From contig JAYJMM010000122.1 of assembly GCA_037349105.1 (NCBI GenBank), positions 1,488,001 to 1,552,000 on the forward strand: a stretch of 64,000 bases of DNA, read 5' to 3'. This DNA comes from Limnomonas spitsbergensis (lineage: Eukaryota; Chlorophyta; Chlorophyceae; Chlamydomonadales). Positions within the stretch are counted from its first letter, which is position 1; each line of letters opens with the position of its first letter. The notes under the pieces were generated by a model that saw only the letters and a program-made list of their open reading frames with translations, did no database searches and was not told the DNA's origin. The translations under genes were made by a program, and so were the position numbers. Of this stretch, positions 10,201 through 21,572 are shown one piece after another.

Positions 10201-11561
10201 CCAGACTCCGGAGTGGGGATGGCGTATGGTGAACAGCAACATTCTGCAACACCTGGGTCACATTCAGGACCTGATGGGTGGGTGACCCCTCGCAGGCACG
10301 AGCGGAGCGGTACCCATCGGCATGTACTTTGGCATCGTCCTGGTCTGGTTTATGGTGTCCATCCCGCTCACCTTTGTCGGCGGCTACATCGCGCTCAGGA
10401 TGCCGATCAAGGACCACCCGGTCAAGACCAACCAGATTCCGCGACACATCCCCCCAGCGCCCCTGGCATCCAACCCTACGGTCCTTTTCTTCTCAGGTGC
10501 GTGTTGAGCCTGGGGCTGAGTCCATTCACTGAGGGGCATGCGTTGCCCCTCTGGGCTGGGTCAGCTGGCAGATGCCTGTGCTAGGTAGGGCGCATATTTC
10601 TTTACTCTGAGTCAAGCCGAGAGGCCACATGTCGTTCTTATGACTCGGAACCAGGCGTCCCGCAATCCTCCGCTGCGTGTATGCTTTCCGTCTCGCAGCT
10701 GGCGTACTGCCTTTCGGGACCATTTTCATCGAGCTGTACTTCGCCATGACCTCGATCTGGCTTGGCTACTTCTACTACCTGTTCGGATTTGTGTTCCTCA
10801 TCGGGCTGCTCACCGTCGTCATTAATGCTGAGATCTCGGTGCTGTGCACTTACGTGCAGCTGTGTGCGGAGGACTACAGCTGGTGGTGAGTCATGGGTGT
10901 CACTCTGGGAGGTAAAGAGGGATCCATCCCCAACAGCTTTTGTTTCCCAAGGGGTGAGGTATGCGATGAGGCTGCCTTTTGAACAAAGATGAAGAATTCA
11001 GCAGACTCTGCGATCTCAATTGTTCATGTCTCATGTTCTCCTGCAAGAGGCCTTGCAGCCGAATCAGTGCTGTGCCATTGCGCCGTAATTCAGAAAGTGT
11101 GCAAGTAATTACAGTCCCGGACTGGTAAAAAGTAACTGAATTTGCCTTGAAATTACGGTGATTGAAAGTCAGCTTTGCAATTCAGCCAACGTAAGGACCG
11201 TCATCACATCACTGAGCCGAACTCCCTCTCAGGGTGACCGGCCTGCTGCTCAGTCACCCCCTTTCCGCGTCACCGAGTCCCCATTATACGTTCCCTGGCT
11301 TGACGCGGCGGTAATGCTGCCCCTGGCTGCAGGTGGCACTCTTTCCACCGCGGCGGTGCTGTGGCCGTGTACGTGGCGTTGTACGCGCTGGGCTTCCTCA
11401 TGAGCTCCCTCTACACACTGTCCGGCTTCATCCCGGTCCTCATCTACCTCAGCTACATGACCATCATCATCTTAGGGGTTTACTTTGCGATGGGCACGGT
11501 CGGCTTCCTGTCGTCCTACATGTTTGTATACTACATCTTCAAGGCAGTCAAGTCGGACTGA
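7209..11561 (+). CDS. Transmembrane 9 superfamily protein (nonaspanin), complete, 694 aa
   Basis: Exons: 7209-7490, 7567-7635, 7747-7833, 8004-8534, 9034-9252, 9726-10005, 10296-10496, 10699-10885, 11333-11561. Phases agree and the joined frame is 2,085 nt with a TGA stop. Residues 1-20 form a signal peptide (LKTLLPILLIIGNACAYYVP). A long luminal domain with family motifs follows (LPFEYYTMPFCKP, DNLPV, RWDAYLRMPGGK/VHWFSIMNS), then nine hydrophobic spans (LGFLSPASRGALL, GTIFIELYFAMTSIW, CAEDYSWWWHSF). The C terminus FKAVKSD carries a K-x-D motif, known in this family to bind COPI for Golgi retention. The luminal part has a Ser/Ala/Arg-rich insert near RRSRARRS. Intron 1 appears to be GC-AG (AAG/GCAAGC). 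Golgi/endosomal multispanning protein; the family is certain, the subfamily is not. Confidence 0.93.
8880..9062 (+). repeat. Decayed duplicate of the exon 5 acceptor in TM9SF intron 4
   Basis: At ~8883-8936 the sequence reads CTACACAG/GTGCATGGGTTCAG. This copies the real junction CCGCGCAG/GTGCACTGGTTCAG at 9034, about 127 bp further on, including ~50 bp of flank. The ectopic copy keeps CAG/GTGCA but its reading frame soon meets a stop. The same pair exists in units 2 and 3. Confidence 0.6.
9253..9455 (+). repeat. 69-bp minisatellite in TM9SF intron 5, unit 1 (about 3 copies)
   Basis: The array starts at intron base 1. Each 69-bp unit begins GTGCGGGAAAAGAGGGGAGA and ends with CCATGCAG, so every unit boundary recreates CAG/GTGCGG, the exon 5 donor. 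Unit 1 has two full units and a partial third; units 2 and 3 have about 18 each. Confidence 0.8.
11065..11214. mobile_element. 150-bp hAT-like non-autonomous element in TM9SF intron 8 (unit 1)
   Basis: The left end is CAGTGCTGTGCC and the right end is ...CATCACATCACTG, whose reverse complement starts CAGTGATGTGATG: imperfect terminal inverted repeats. It is flanked by AGCCGAAT (11057-11064) and AGCCGAAC (11215-11222), an 8-bp target duplication with one change. In units 2 and 3 both flanks read AGCCGAAC exactly. hAT elements typically make 8-bp duplications and start CAG. No coding capacity. Confidence 0.65.
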
Positions 11562-12909
11562 GCTGCCCAGATCTGTCTAAGCGGGAGTGCTGGGAGACGT
11601 CATGTGTATGGCTATGCATTTCGTCGGGAAGAACGGCTTCCGAGGCCTCGTTTTCTGAACATTGGGCTTGGCAGTGCGTTTGGATAGTAGTTGTAGGCGC
11701 CTTGTTAACGCGCAAGTTCTTGAAATAAATAGTCGTTTTATTGGGTCAGATCTCCCAGGGGATACTTGCAGGGGATTACAGAAAAACGCATTTCAGTTTC
11801 TGCTGGTAGGCACTTTTTGCACAGCTGCATACTGAGGCCAGATAAAGGAAATGATGGGAAGTTCGTTATAGTTAAGGTTGCCAGGTACACCCCATTTGTT
11901 TTTTGAGCAGTGCAAAGCGTGGGAAAGGCCATACCGTTTTCTATGTTTGGTGTCCTCTGTCTGGACCGGCAGTCTGGAGTCTGGACACCCTTCAGTCAGT
12001 GTGTGCGGCAGGATATCTGCTAGGATCCCTACCCAACTGCCACGGCCTGCATTCTCTGAAGGTAGAGCTCGCAGTCAGGCCTACCAATCTCAGATGTAAC
12101 AGGTTTAACAAGCCATGCATAGGACCCTGCCAGTAACTCCCACAAGCCCTGCCACCCTCCCAGACATCAGGTGTCGCTTGAAGAAGGTGACTGTTTTTCC
12201 TATTCGGTAATCCATAATTGCAATTGTCATTTGTTTAGGGTCACACAACTGGCACTGGTGATCCAATCACAGAGCAGCCAGCCACGTAAATTTACAAGCA
12301 CCGGTATAACAAAACCTGACACTCACTAGCTATACTGGCGTGGCTGACCTGCAATATTAACAACGATTAAGTTGCTGCAGCTGGAAGCACAGCCATGTAA
12401 TGACATGAAACGACAATTTAAACAGGGTGCATGCCCAGCCTGTCTGTTCGAGGATTGTAAGCGGATACTGCCTGACTCTGTACCAACAGCAAAAACGAGC
12501 GCCCTCATATGATTGATGGTTGAATGCGCAGATAAACAGCTATCATATACCGGTATCACATTTATACTCCTGACGCCTGTTCTCATAATTGTACCGTACG
12601 CCATGCACAGTAATATATACACTATATTTTTCTCAAGCTCTAGCCGGACTGGCCAGAGGAGCGTGGCCTGGCCGCCTGGGCTATAAAACTAACAACACTG
12701 TCTCGGGGCCAACAGCAATGGGAACACAAAAATAAACTTGACATGAGAGTGATAATGTAACAATTCTGCAATGCCGACAATCGCAGCAACGAATTGTTCG
12801 CAGAGTCAAACTATTCATGCCATCCATTCAGTAACATCCCAGCATGATGGTGCACTAAAGCGCGTCAAGTCACTGGGTGATGCTGCCACCTCCCCCGCTA
12901 CACCGCAGC
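11562..12909. other. Convergent 3' intergenic region, unit 1
   Basis: Holds the 3' ends of the TM9SF (plus) and USP (minus) genes. A TGTAA motif, the green-algal polyadenylation signal, lies at 12095-12099 and could serve TM9SF. TTACA at 12292-12296 (TGTAA on the minus strand) could serve USP. No convincing coding sequence. Confidence 0.45.
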
Positions 12910-15395
12910 CTACAGTCCAGCCTCATACACCAGCAGAGAGGGCTGCAGGTCCTTGGACATCAGGGTGCTGCAAACAGCTTCCCAGTCCCCCACCAGCTGG
13001 GCATTGTCGTCGTCAATCATCACCCACATCCGCAGCTCCTCGCTCAAGACAAAGGTGACGTAGTGGTGGGAAGAAAAGCTCACCACACTGCGCAGGCGGT
13101 GTGGCCGACCCGGGGCGGCATCCGAAGACATCTTGAAGACGCTTGCCAGGTCGATCTCACATGCATGTGCCAGCGCCTCCACTGTGCCACGGACCGATTC
13201 TTGCTTGACCTGTTGGGGCACGTGGGGCAATGAATGCCATCAGGAATGTATTGGCAATCAGGATAGGCCAGCCACATTAATCCAAGATTCTGAAAGCATG
13301 GGCTCATGACCAGCAGGTATGGAACCAACAGCCGCCTTTCTTACCCGCACAGATTCCCACGCTACTGTCAGGGCGAACACAGCAGGCCGCCTCTGCAGTG
13401 TGGTCAGAACCCTGTCGCGGCCTGGCGCGTCGGCCTCCACCAGCCGTGCCTCAAACGACGACGAAGGCATGGCCTTGGACACATCCTGGAGGCGCTCAGC
13501 CGCTACCACATGAAAATCCTGCACAAAAGGGTTTAGGGTCAAGGGTTCAGCCACCACGGGAAAATCCTGCACAAAAGGATTTAGGGTCAAGCAACCTCCT
13601 GAAAGTCCTGCACAGAAGGGTTAACGGTCAGGGTTAAGGGTTTAGCAACCACAAGGAAGTTTCGTGCAAAAGGCTTAAGGGTTTAGCCACCACGTGGAAA
13701 TCCTGCGCAAAAGGCTACAAGGAAAACATGAGCATACGCACTCAGAGGCCAAGGAGCACTCGGGGAAATCGGGATGGCAAAAGCAGAGACGCCACTCTGA
13801 TACTCCACCGCCTATCGTGCCTGGAGCTGAGCACCTTAGTTGAGCTTCCTGACCCAGCCCGCGATCCATGGACACATGACCCGACACTGCCCAGCCTCAC
13901 CATGGTGTGCGCCTGCACCTTAGCAACACCCAGGTCTTGGGGGCTCTGGCCCAAGGGTGCAGCTGTGGGAAGCGAGGGACCCTGCCTGCCCTTGCCCCAT
14001 GCAGGGCGAGGCGGGGGGAGAGGGGGGGCTGCAGCCATGGCGGCCGGCGCCAACTTGTGCTGCACCTCGATCTTGTCCTGGACTGTCAGCTGCATGTCCA
14101 GCTGGTCCAGGTGCAGCATGTCCATGATGATCTCTAGAATCTCGGAAGCATCATACATGTCGCATGTGCTCCCGTAGACCATTGAGCGGGCGCACAGGCT
14201 GACACGCATGTCCCGCACGGACAAGGTGGCGGCGCCGTTGTGGCCTGCCTTGGACATGGCCCTGAAGAGGTTCCAAACAGCCAGCAGCATACGCTTGTCA
14301 ATAGCGTTTACTACCAGCTTTTCGATCCGGCTGAGCGTCAAGCCCAGAATGAGCACCCTGAGGCTGGATGTGTGCCACATGGCCTGCACAGCCCCATTGA
14401 GGAAGCAATTGTTGTCGCCATTGGCATTCTCCAATCCCAGCACCAGGGATAGGGCGTGCGGCGGCGCAGAAACATCGCCGCCGTCGCTCGCAGTCGCCGG
14501 AGACTCAAAGCGCCCACCCGGCAGCTTCCGCAGAAAAGGAATGGTGGCCGGTTTCGGCGAGGGCAGCGGCTGCTTGAGCTTCTTCTTATTCTTCTGCTCC
14601 TGCTGCTGCAGTGCTGCGGGGTTTGTTGCGTTAGGTTTTGACTGCTGCTGCTGTTGCTGCTGCGGCTGTTGCTGCTGGCCCTGCCCTTTGCCCTGCAGGG
14701 TCTGCACAAGGGACACCCCCGGCTTGTGAGGCGATGTAGCGGCCGCGGACCGCAGGCAGGCTGAGGCATGTCCTGGCACGCCCTTTGCGACATGGGTACA
14801 GCTGCTGCTGGGAGACCGACTGGACACCAACGGTACCAGGTCGGCGCAGCCCTTGATGCCCGGCGGGGCAGCGGCCTTGGAGGACCAGCTCATGTTCTTG
14901 CTGAGGGACGGCGGAGATGTGCAGGGGGAGGAGAAGGAGGGGGAGGAGCTGCGCTGCATGTCCCTTTCACTGTCGCTCCCGTCACTGTTCTCCACAACCG
15001 GGTACAGCGGTGTGGTGGGGCTTTGAGGCGGAGAGGCTGTGGTAGACTCCTTGGGCCTCATGCCAGTGCCCCGGTCAGGCATACGCACAGGCTGTGTAGC
15101 AAGCAGCATGGATTGTTGCTGCTGCTGTTGCTGCTGCCGCTGCTGCTCCTGCCGCTCCTGCTGCTGCTTCTGTTGTTGTTGCTGCTGTTGCTGCTGCTGC
15201 TCCTGCTCCTGCCGCTCTTGCTGCTGCTTCTGTTGTTGTTGCTGCTGTTGCTGCTGCTGCTGCTGTTGTTGCTGCTGTCGCTGTTGCTGCTGCTGTAGCT
15301 GATGTTGGTGTTGCTGCTGCTGCCGCTGTTGTTGCTGTAGGTGTTGGTGTTGCTGGTGTTGGTGTTGCTGCTGCTGTTGCTGCTGCTGTTGCTGC

Positions 15396-15427
<32 letters not shown>

Positions 15428-18400
15428 TTGCTGCTGTTGGTGTTGCTGCTGCTGCTGCAGTTGCTGTTGGTGTTGCTGGTGTTGGTGTTGGTGTTGGTGT
15501 TGGTGTTGGTGTTGGTGTTGGTGTTGGTGTTGGTGTTGGTGTTGGTGTTGGTGTTGGTGTTGGTGTTGGTGCAGTTGGTGTTGCTGTTGCTGCTGTTGCC
15601 GCTGGTGTTGGTGTTGGTGTTGCTGCGGCGGCAACTGCCACGCCATAGGCCTACAGGCCTGACCTGCACCATTGAAATCAGCAGGCTTGCTTCCAGGCTG
15701 CTGCTGCTGCTGCTGGGGTGGTGGGGCAGGTGGCCACAGCGGCCCTGCCTGTTGCAGCTGCTGGGGCTGCGGCATGGGAGCGCTCATGTGGTGGTGAATG
15801 AGCCCCATGTGACCGATATGGCTCATCTGCTGCATGTGCTGCATGTGGCCCATGCTGTCCATGTACATCCCCGTGAGCAAGCCTTGCATCCCCCTGTGGG
15901 GCTGGGGCATGCCATGCAGGCTGTGCGCCATAGGCATTGGGGGACGCACGGAGCCCTGTAGGCCGGGCTGTTGCTGCTGCGGCGGCGGCAGGGGATCGTG
16001 CTGTGGGTGCTGGTGCAGGGACATGCCTTGCGCAGGGCCCATGTTGCTGATGGGCTGAGGCGGCATCATGATCCGAGGCTGACTGGGGTTGAAAGGCTGA
16101 GGCGGAGCTGAGCATGTGGGCTGAAGCGGTGACCTGGTAGCAAGGCCCCCCTGCGGCATAGGCACTGCTGATTGCGACACCTCCCACCTTGCAGCCGTAA
16201 CACCAGCACCCAACACTGCATGTACCAGGGTCTGCTGTTGCTGCTGCTGCTGCTGCCACTCAGACAAGGCATTGCCCACAGACGCGGGTTGTGGGCGGCC
16301 CTGGTAGGGTCTGTCTGAGCGTGACTGACCGATGTCTCTGCTGGCCAACTGGCTGCGGCCTGTGCGGCTGCCCATGATGATGCCTCCAGCACCCTGGCTG
16401 CAACCGTAGGGATGCTGCAGCTCCCCGGGGCTTGGCAGAGTGCAGGAAGCGGCTGCCAGGGCCACGGCCTCCTGCTCATGCTGGCACACCCTCTCATCGG
16501 CGAGAAAGCCACGCTCGTCACACGCCTCATCAGCGGGCAGAGGGGCGGGTGGACCGGTACCCAGAGGAACAAAGCAGCAACACTCCTTGAGACACAGAGC
16601 AAACAAACAAGGCAACAGTTAATGTAAGCTTATGAGGTTGTTGTGGGCGGAGGCTGATGCAGGTAAGGAGGGGCAGGGTCAGGAGATTTAAATAAGGGAC
16701 AGGAGACACCGCTGAGGGTATGAGATTGCCGTGAGTGATGTCCAAGGGTTTCAGGCAGGTGAGGCCAGGCAATCATGAGTGAAAAGGGGGCTAGGGAGTA
16801 TCAGCCATACTAGATCTCGTTCATGCAAGCTGAACACATCACCTCAACCGCAAGCCAAGGTTGGTTCTATCACTTGAACATTCCCCTCTGTTCAGGAGCC
16901 CCAGCAGCGAGCCTCCCCAATATAAACACACACACACACACTCAAAGTACGTGTATGAGGGGCAGGCAGGCAGAGCGCAGGTATTATTGAAGCAGGTGAC
17001 AGCTGGTAGCCTGCCAATCAGCCCAAACAACTAAAAAAGAGCGCGTTACAGTAATACAATATATTCAATATATGCTGTTTAGCTGTCCATCGGGAGAAAA
17101 ACAAATCCTTAACTTTGAATGCATCTTGCATCCCAGCTGGTTGTATTAAAAATACCTGCACGCACACAGGAACACACATCGTATGCCCCCACCTGCTTCT
17201 CCACGCTCTCCCGGAGAGGTTCCACATCTGGTGACAGATCCAGGATGCCCTGATCCTTGCAGTTTCGGGCCCCCTGCATGGCCATGTCGGCAGGAGGCGG
17301 CGGGTGCGTGTTGGCTCCCTGCATGGCCATGTCGGCAGGAGGCGGCGGGTGCGTGTTGGCTCCCTGCATGGCCATGTCGGCAGGAGGCGGCGGGTGCGTG
17401 TTGGCTCCCTGCATGGCCATGTCGGCAGGAGGCGGCGGGTGCGTGTTGGCCCCCTGCATGGCCATGTCGGCAGGAGGCGGCGGGTGCGTGTTGGCTCCCT
17501 GCATGGCCATGTCGGCAGGAGGCGGCGGGTGCGTGTTGGCCCCCTGCATGGCCATGTCGGCAGGAGGCGGCGGGTGCGTGTTGGCTCCCTGCATGGCCAT
17601 GTCGGCAGGAGGCGGCGGGTGCGTGTTGGCTCCCTGCATGGCCATGTCGGCAGGAGGCGGCGGGTGCGTGTTGGCTCCCTGCATGGCCATGTCGGCAGGA
17701 GGCGGCGGGTGCGTGGGCTTGGGAGTTCCGGTATCCACGGCCGCATCCCCTGAGGACTTCACGCTGAAAGCGTCGCGGGTGTGGCCTGGGGGACAGGGTG
17801 GGACAGGAGGGATTAGGTAGGATGGACGAGGACTTGCAAAGGGTGGCCCGGACTAGCAGCACGTGCCATGGCATACAACACAGAAGCGCAGGCCACTGTA
17901 ATTATTTCAGGGCGGTAGGCTACATTTCAGCTACATCATGCCATCATAGCCTAAGGAAGGGGAGCCTAGTGCAGTTAGGCCTGAAGCTTGATCCAATTTT
18001 AGTCCCCATGGCCCACTGATGGCTGCCTGGTAGGCCCGCAAAGGATGCCTGGCGCACACTTAAAAAATAAACTATGGCAAATGTGTCCCTGACGCCAATA
18101 CCCCAGGGTCTAGGGCCGAAAAATCCCAATGTCTCCCCCTCCCCCTGATGGCAACAGTCCACATTCTCAGGAAATGCAATTAGCAGGGCACGCAGAGCAT
18201 AACTCAATTCAGAATAAATTAGGCACTGGTGCTGCATGTCGCCCTGCCTGCGTACCTGCCATCAGCTGCTGCTTGTGTTTCGCAGCGGCCCGCTTTGCTC
18301 CCTTCTTTCCCTTGGGCTTGCTAGCCTGCTTGGCAGCTGCACGCTGTACTTGCGCAACCTGCATGGATGAGGCAAAGTCAACAGGACTCAATCAGCTGCC

Positions 18401-20904
18401 CGGGACAGTCCCCACAAGCCCATACCCAAGGCGGGAATGATGGTTCAGCATGATCCAGTCAGCCGCGATACACGCACAGCACACATGTAGACATGCTGTT
18501 CAGGGTAATGATATTGCAAAGATGAGTGTCAGCTAGGCAGATGAGTGCACCACACACACACACACACACACAGTATGTACCCACCTGTTTGTCCTCGTCC
18601 TTCATCTCCTCTACCACACTCCCATCGTTTGTGGCAGGAGGTGACGTCAGCATGGCCTTCAGGTCCACATCATCCACAGTCACACTAACAGCAGTGGGCT
18701 TCACGCTGCTTGTGTCATGAATGGGGCCTGGGAGACGGGACAGGAATGCATGACTGAGGGAGGATGGCATCAGGGCAGAATGACGAGGACGAACAAAAGG
18801 TGATGCTGGCTGGTAGCTTGTTATGCTGATGGGTGGCAACACTCAGGCTGTAGCGAAGTATTCAAGCACAGGCCCCAGCACTGCATATTTCAGGGCGCTG
18901 CAGCCACAATTCAGCTACATCATGGCCCACAGCCTTGAAAACCTGGTGCAGAAGCAAGTACTGCTGCTGGGGCCACCGGCTGTAGGCCGGTCAAGGTTTG
19001 GTCTCCATTTGATCATTGGTGGCTGCCTCACGGCCCCGTTTATATGGTGGTATGATGCACAACTTGGCACTGGAAAACACTGGCAGCTCATTTAAGTATC
19101 ATGACATATCATGCATGCAGCATGGCACTTGAAAGGCAACCAGATTGAAAGAAAGGGAGAAAAACGAGGCACTGATGCTGTTTGCCTCCCTGCCTGCTTA
19201 CCTGCTACTGCCTGTGGCTGTTGCTCCGGTTTAGCCATGGACAGCTTCTTGTCCTGTTTGAGCTTGCGGGCCTGCTCTTCGGCCTTGCGCTGATTAGCTT
19301 GTGAAACATGCAGCTATGAGGGAAGGTCGACAAAGGTTAGATAAGCTGCATGGCACCGTCCCCGCTGACAGTCCAGGCAGGAAGAATAATACAGCACAGC
19401 ATGAACCAAAGAGCCAAAATACAGCCCTAGCCAGCATAAAAGGAAGAAAGAAAAATACGTCCCGCAGGGACGTGAGGGTTAAGGAAACAGTGCGGCATGA
19501 GCCGAATAGCCACAGCACACAAGTATACAAGATTGTAAGCTTCTCATGGCAAGGTTCAGGGTCCTGGGATAATAAGGAAAACTCAGGGCCACACCGTAGG
19601 CTCGGTATGACTGAGGCATGGGCCGCATGGCAAGCAACGCTTCAAAGTCACTGAAACAACACCTCTCTCCTAACTACTGCTGAAAAAGCGTTTCACTCGG
19701 CTCATCACCGCTATCAGCTACATCCATTGACATGCAAAGCCTGCTGTCTATGGGGCCTAGCTGGTGCAGGAAGCCTTGCTGCTCGGGTCTCTGGCCGTAG
19801 GGCTACTAGGTGACCTGGCACACGCACATGGCAGCCATGCTTCCTACAACAGTGGACCCAGAATATCTCGACAGACACCTCCTCACTCCTCACCCGTCGT
19901 TTTCCCATGATGAACCTGGATCTTGGATGGATGGGGTCTATTTGCTTGTAGCCTCAAGTGGGCTGGCAAGAGGGGGCTTCTCTACGTCGCTGGGCTGCCT
20001 GTGCGTGGGCACTGTGGGCAGCATGAGTGGGGATGAGGGTTGAGCAGTAGGGATCAGATTTATTTGGTTGGCGGCAGCCAGAGAGCAAGGCGGTGCGGGA
20101 GCAGTGCGGGGCATGCATTTGGAGTTCGTTTAGGGTTCAGCTTACAGCAGGCACCCAACGAGATCGAGGCTGCAGCCAGCAGTGACGTACTCATGAGTGC
20201 GTGCATGGCATGGGGCACCACTGCCAGTGTTGACACGAGGTTTGTATCAGGCGAGGGGGGTGATAAGTAGGCACAGGTCGTCTGCATGAAGCAGTAAATA
20301 ACATCTGGAGCTCTGCTTTAATTGAGGGATGCCAGATTTGGTTGCGCCGACAGGGCAGGGGGGGGGGCAGGATGCATGGATACATGGCCCCGAAAACTGC
20401 GCTGCTGCAGTACAATTTAAAACGACTGGTCCAGCCCTCCAGGCACCCATCAAGCCATGTATGGCATGTAGCCATACGTCAATGGTTGAAGGATAGGAGG
20501 GATGGCCGAGTACCTTCCATCAAGCCAGCAAGCAGGTGAAGGAAAGGCGGGCTGTGTTCGTTGGAGGCTTGCTTACCAGGTATGTCGAACGAAGACGCCT
20601 TGGAGACAGAAGGCGTAGAATCGATGACAATCGCTTCTACGATAACGCTGGTGAGGGCCTGCAGTGGTGGCCTTCGTTGCTTGTGAGGAGATCCGTCGAC
20701 AGGGATCGATGGGACTGACGGATGACGTACGGCCGGGCGTGTTGCGAGAGCAGGGGTGACACCGGTGGGTGACAAACAGCAGGCGTTGATGTGAAGAGCA
20801 TACAAATGCCTGAAGTGATTGCCGAAATGAAAATATTGTGGGAAACAAGAGAGTTGGCGATGTATTATACAAATGTGTATGGCGGGCGCGGCATTGGCGC
20901 TCAT
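12910..20904 (-). CDS. USP-family deubiquitinase with polyQ region and 15-residue VNTR, unit 1 (about 1,473 aa)
   Basis: Predicted exons in coding order: 20904-20577, 19297-19202, 18727-18585, 18358-18256, 17785-17193, 16585-13901, 13518-13345, 13209-12910, all phase-compatible (1,474 codons with stop). The catalytic domain is C-terminal. The Cys box GLENANGDNNCFLNGAVQAM has its Cys codon at 14407-14405. VLTTLQRRPAVFALTVAWES lies in exon 7. The His box HHYVTFVLSEELRMWVMIDD and the closing QPSLLVYEA lie in exon 8. The order fits peptidase family C19, closest to the USP53/USP54 branch from memory. Upstream are two Lys/Ala-rich exons, a THPPPPADMAMQGAN repeat (10 copies) and a Gln/His/Met-rich stretch of several hundred residues. 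It should cleave ubiquitin from substrates unknown here. The exon 1 start and the exon 2 acceptor (19297 or 19313) are the weakest parts. Confidence 0.75.
13519..13725 (-). repeat. Tandem array of the exon 7 acceptor in USP intron 6, unit 1
   Basis: Five diverged units of about 41-54 bp, the real acceptor included. On the minus strand each resembles CCTTTTGTGCAG/GATTTTC followed by GTGGTGGCT and AACCCTTAAACCC-like spacer. The real junction reads TTTTGTGCAG/GATTTTCATGTGGT at 13518. Upstream copies keep TGTGCAG/GATTTTCCCG, TGTGCAG/GACTTTC and TGCGCAG/GATTTCC; one has lost the AG (TGCACGAAAC). Counterparts lie at 31068-31274 and 48943-49149. Confidence 0.75.
15108..15645 (-). repeat. CAG/CAA polyglutamine tract with a CAC-CAA His-Gln run, unit 1
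   Basis: The coding strand is nearly all CAG/CAA with CAC/CAT interruptions inside USP exon 6. Unit 1 has a hexanucleotide run (plus strand GTTGGT, ~15476-15572) encoding about 16 His-Gln pairs; it is almost absent from units 2 and 3. Confidence 0.85.
17267..17716 (-). repeat. 45-bp coding VNTR in USP exon 5, unit 1 (10 copies)
   Basis: The unit encodes THPPPPADMAMQGAN on the minus strand, in frame, with nearly pure repeats differing mainly by GCT/GCC. Ten copies here against twenty in units 2 and 3. Confidence 0.9.
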
Positions 20905-21218
20905 TCCTTCGACAGCTTCGAAGCCGAGACATTTGCATTTCCTGAAACCGAAGCTTTCCGGGACGTCATTCGGGATGTCAGATTGTGTCTGAGCCGAAAC
21001 AAAAGCTGTCCAGAAGTCTGATGCGTCTACTGAAACGTCTCAGACACTCGCTCGCACGCATCGAGCTTGCCGGGACGACCTTATGTTCGGGGCTGATTTG
21101 CGAAAATTTGTCGTATGATTGTGCCACGTCAGTTGACGATTGGCGGGTGGGGGTGGGTGGGGTCGATTTCGTGGGACGATGAGAACTGTCAGTGATGATG
21201 GCCTGCGTGTGGTGTATG

Positions 21219-21572
21219 CAGTGCTGTGCTTCCTTACGATTCGTGAAATTACGGTTTGCGGTGACGGTGCAATTTGCGCGCAATTTACCAGGACCGCCCG
21301 GATTACACCGCAATTACTGCAAGTTGCTTTCGGCGTAACCACAGCAGACGAAACCCTGGTTACGCACCACAACGTACTCGGAACCTCCCCGTCAATTGAC
21401 GAAAAGTGGTGGCACGTTGACGTGGAAGTTGTTCTGATCTTCACGATATCTTCCTATGAGTTGACGCACAACGATCCACAACTTCCCACCTTGCGCGCGA
21501 TTACGTGTTATGCCGTAATTGACCGTAATTAATTACACAAAAATCGGATTACGGCGTAATCGCACAGCACTG
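21219..21572. mobile_element. 354-bp hAT-like non-autonomous element (MITE) with 8-bp target duplication, unit 1
   Basis: Perfect 11-bp terminal inverted repeats, CAGTGCTGTGC at 21219 and GCACAGCACTG ending at 21572. Both sides are flanked by GGTGTATG (21211-21218, 21573-21580). Unit 3 has a single GGTGTATG at the same place with no element (56994-57001), so this is a true insertion with a preserved empty site. The interior is rich in CGTAATT/AATTACG motifs and has no transposase. Confidence 0.88.

Noticed and set aside
14768..15961. Poly-Leu, poly-Cys, poly-Ala, poly-Ser/Asn/Thr frames over the CAG tract
   Set aside because: Alternative frames of the polyglutamine codons. The Gln frame is continuous with the USP Cys box in the same exon.
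17267..17716. Possible CRISPR-like regular array
   Set aside because: Repeats are contiguous 45-bp units with no variable spacers and encode peptide; the genome is eukaryotic.
17146..17874. Open frames in other frames and strand across the 45-bp VNTR (HAPAASCRHGHAG, CWLPAWPCRQEAAGA, AGGGGCVLAPCMAMS), also in units 2 and 3
   Set aside because: Shadows of the in-frame THPPPPADMAMQGAN repeat. Only that frame joins in phase to flanking exons with catalytic USP sequence.
21140..21532. 130-residue plus-strand open frame in the spacer (also 39051-39443)
   Set aside because: Most of it lies within the hAT-like element, and unit 3 lacks the segment entirely. No domain seen.
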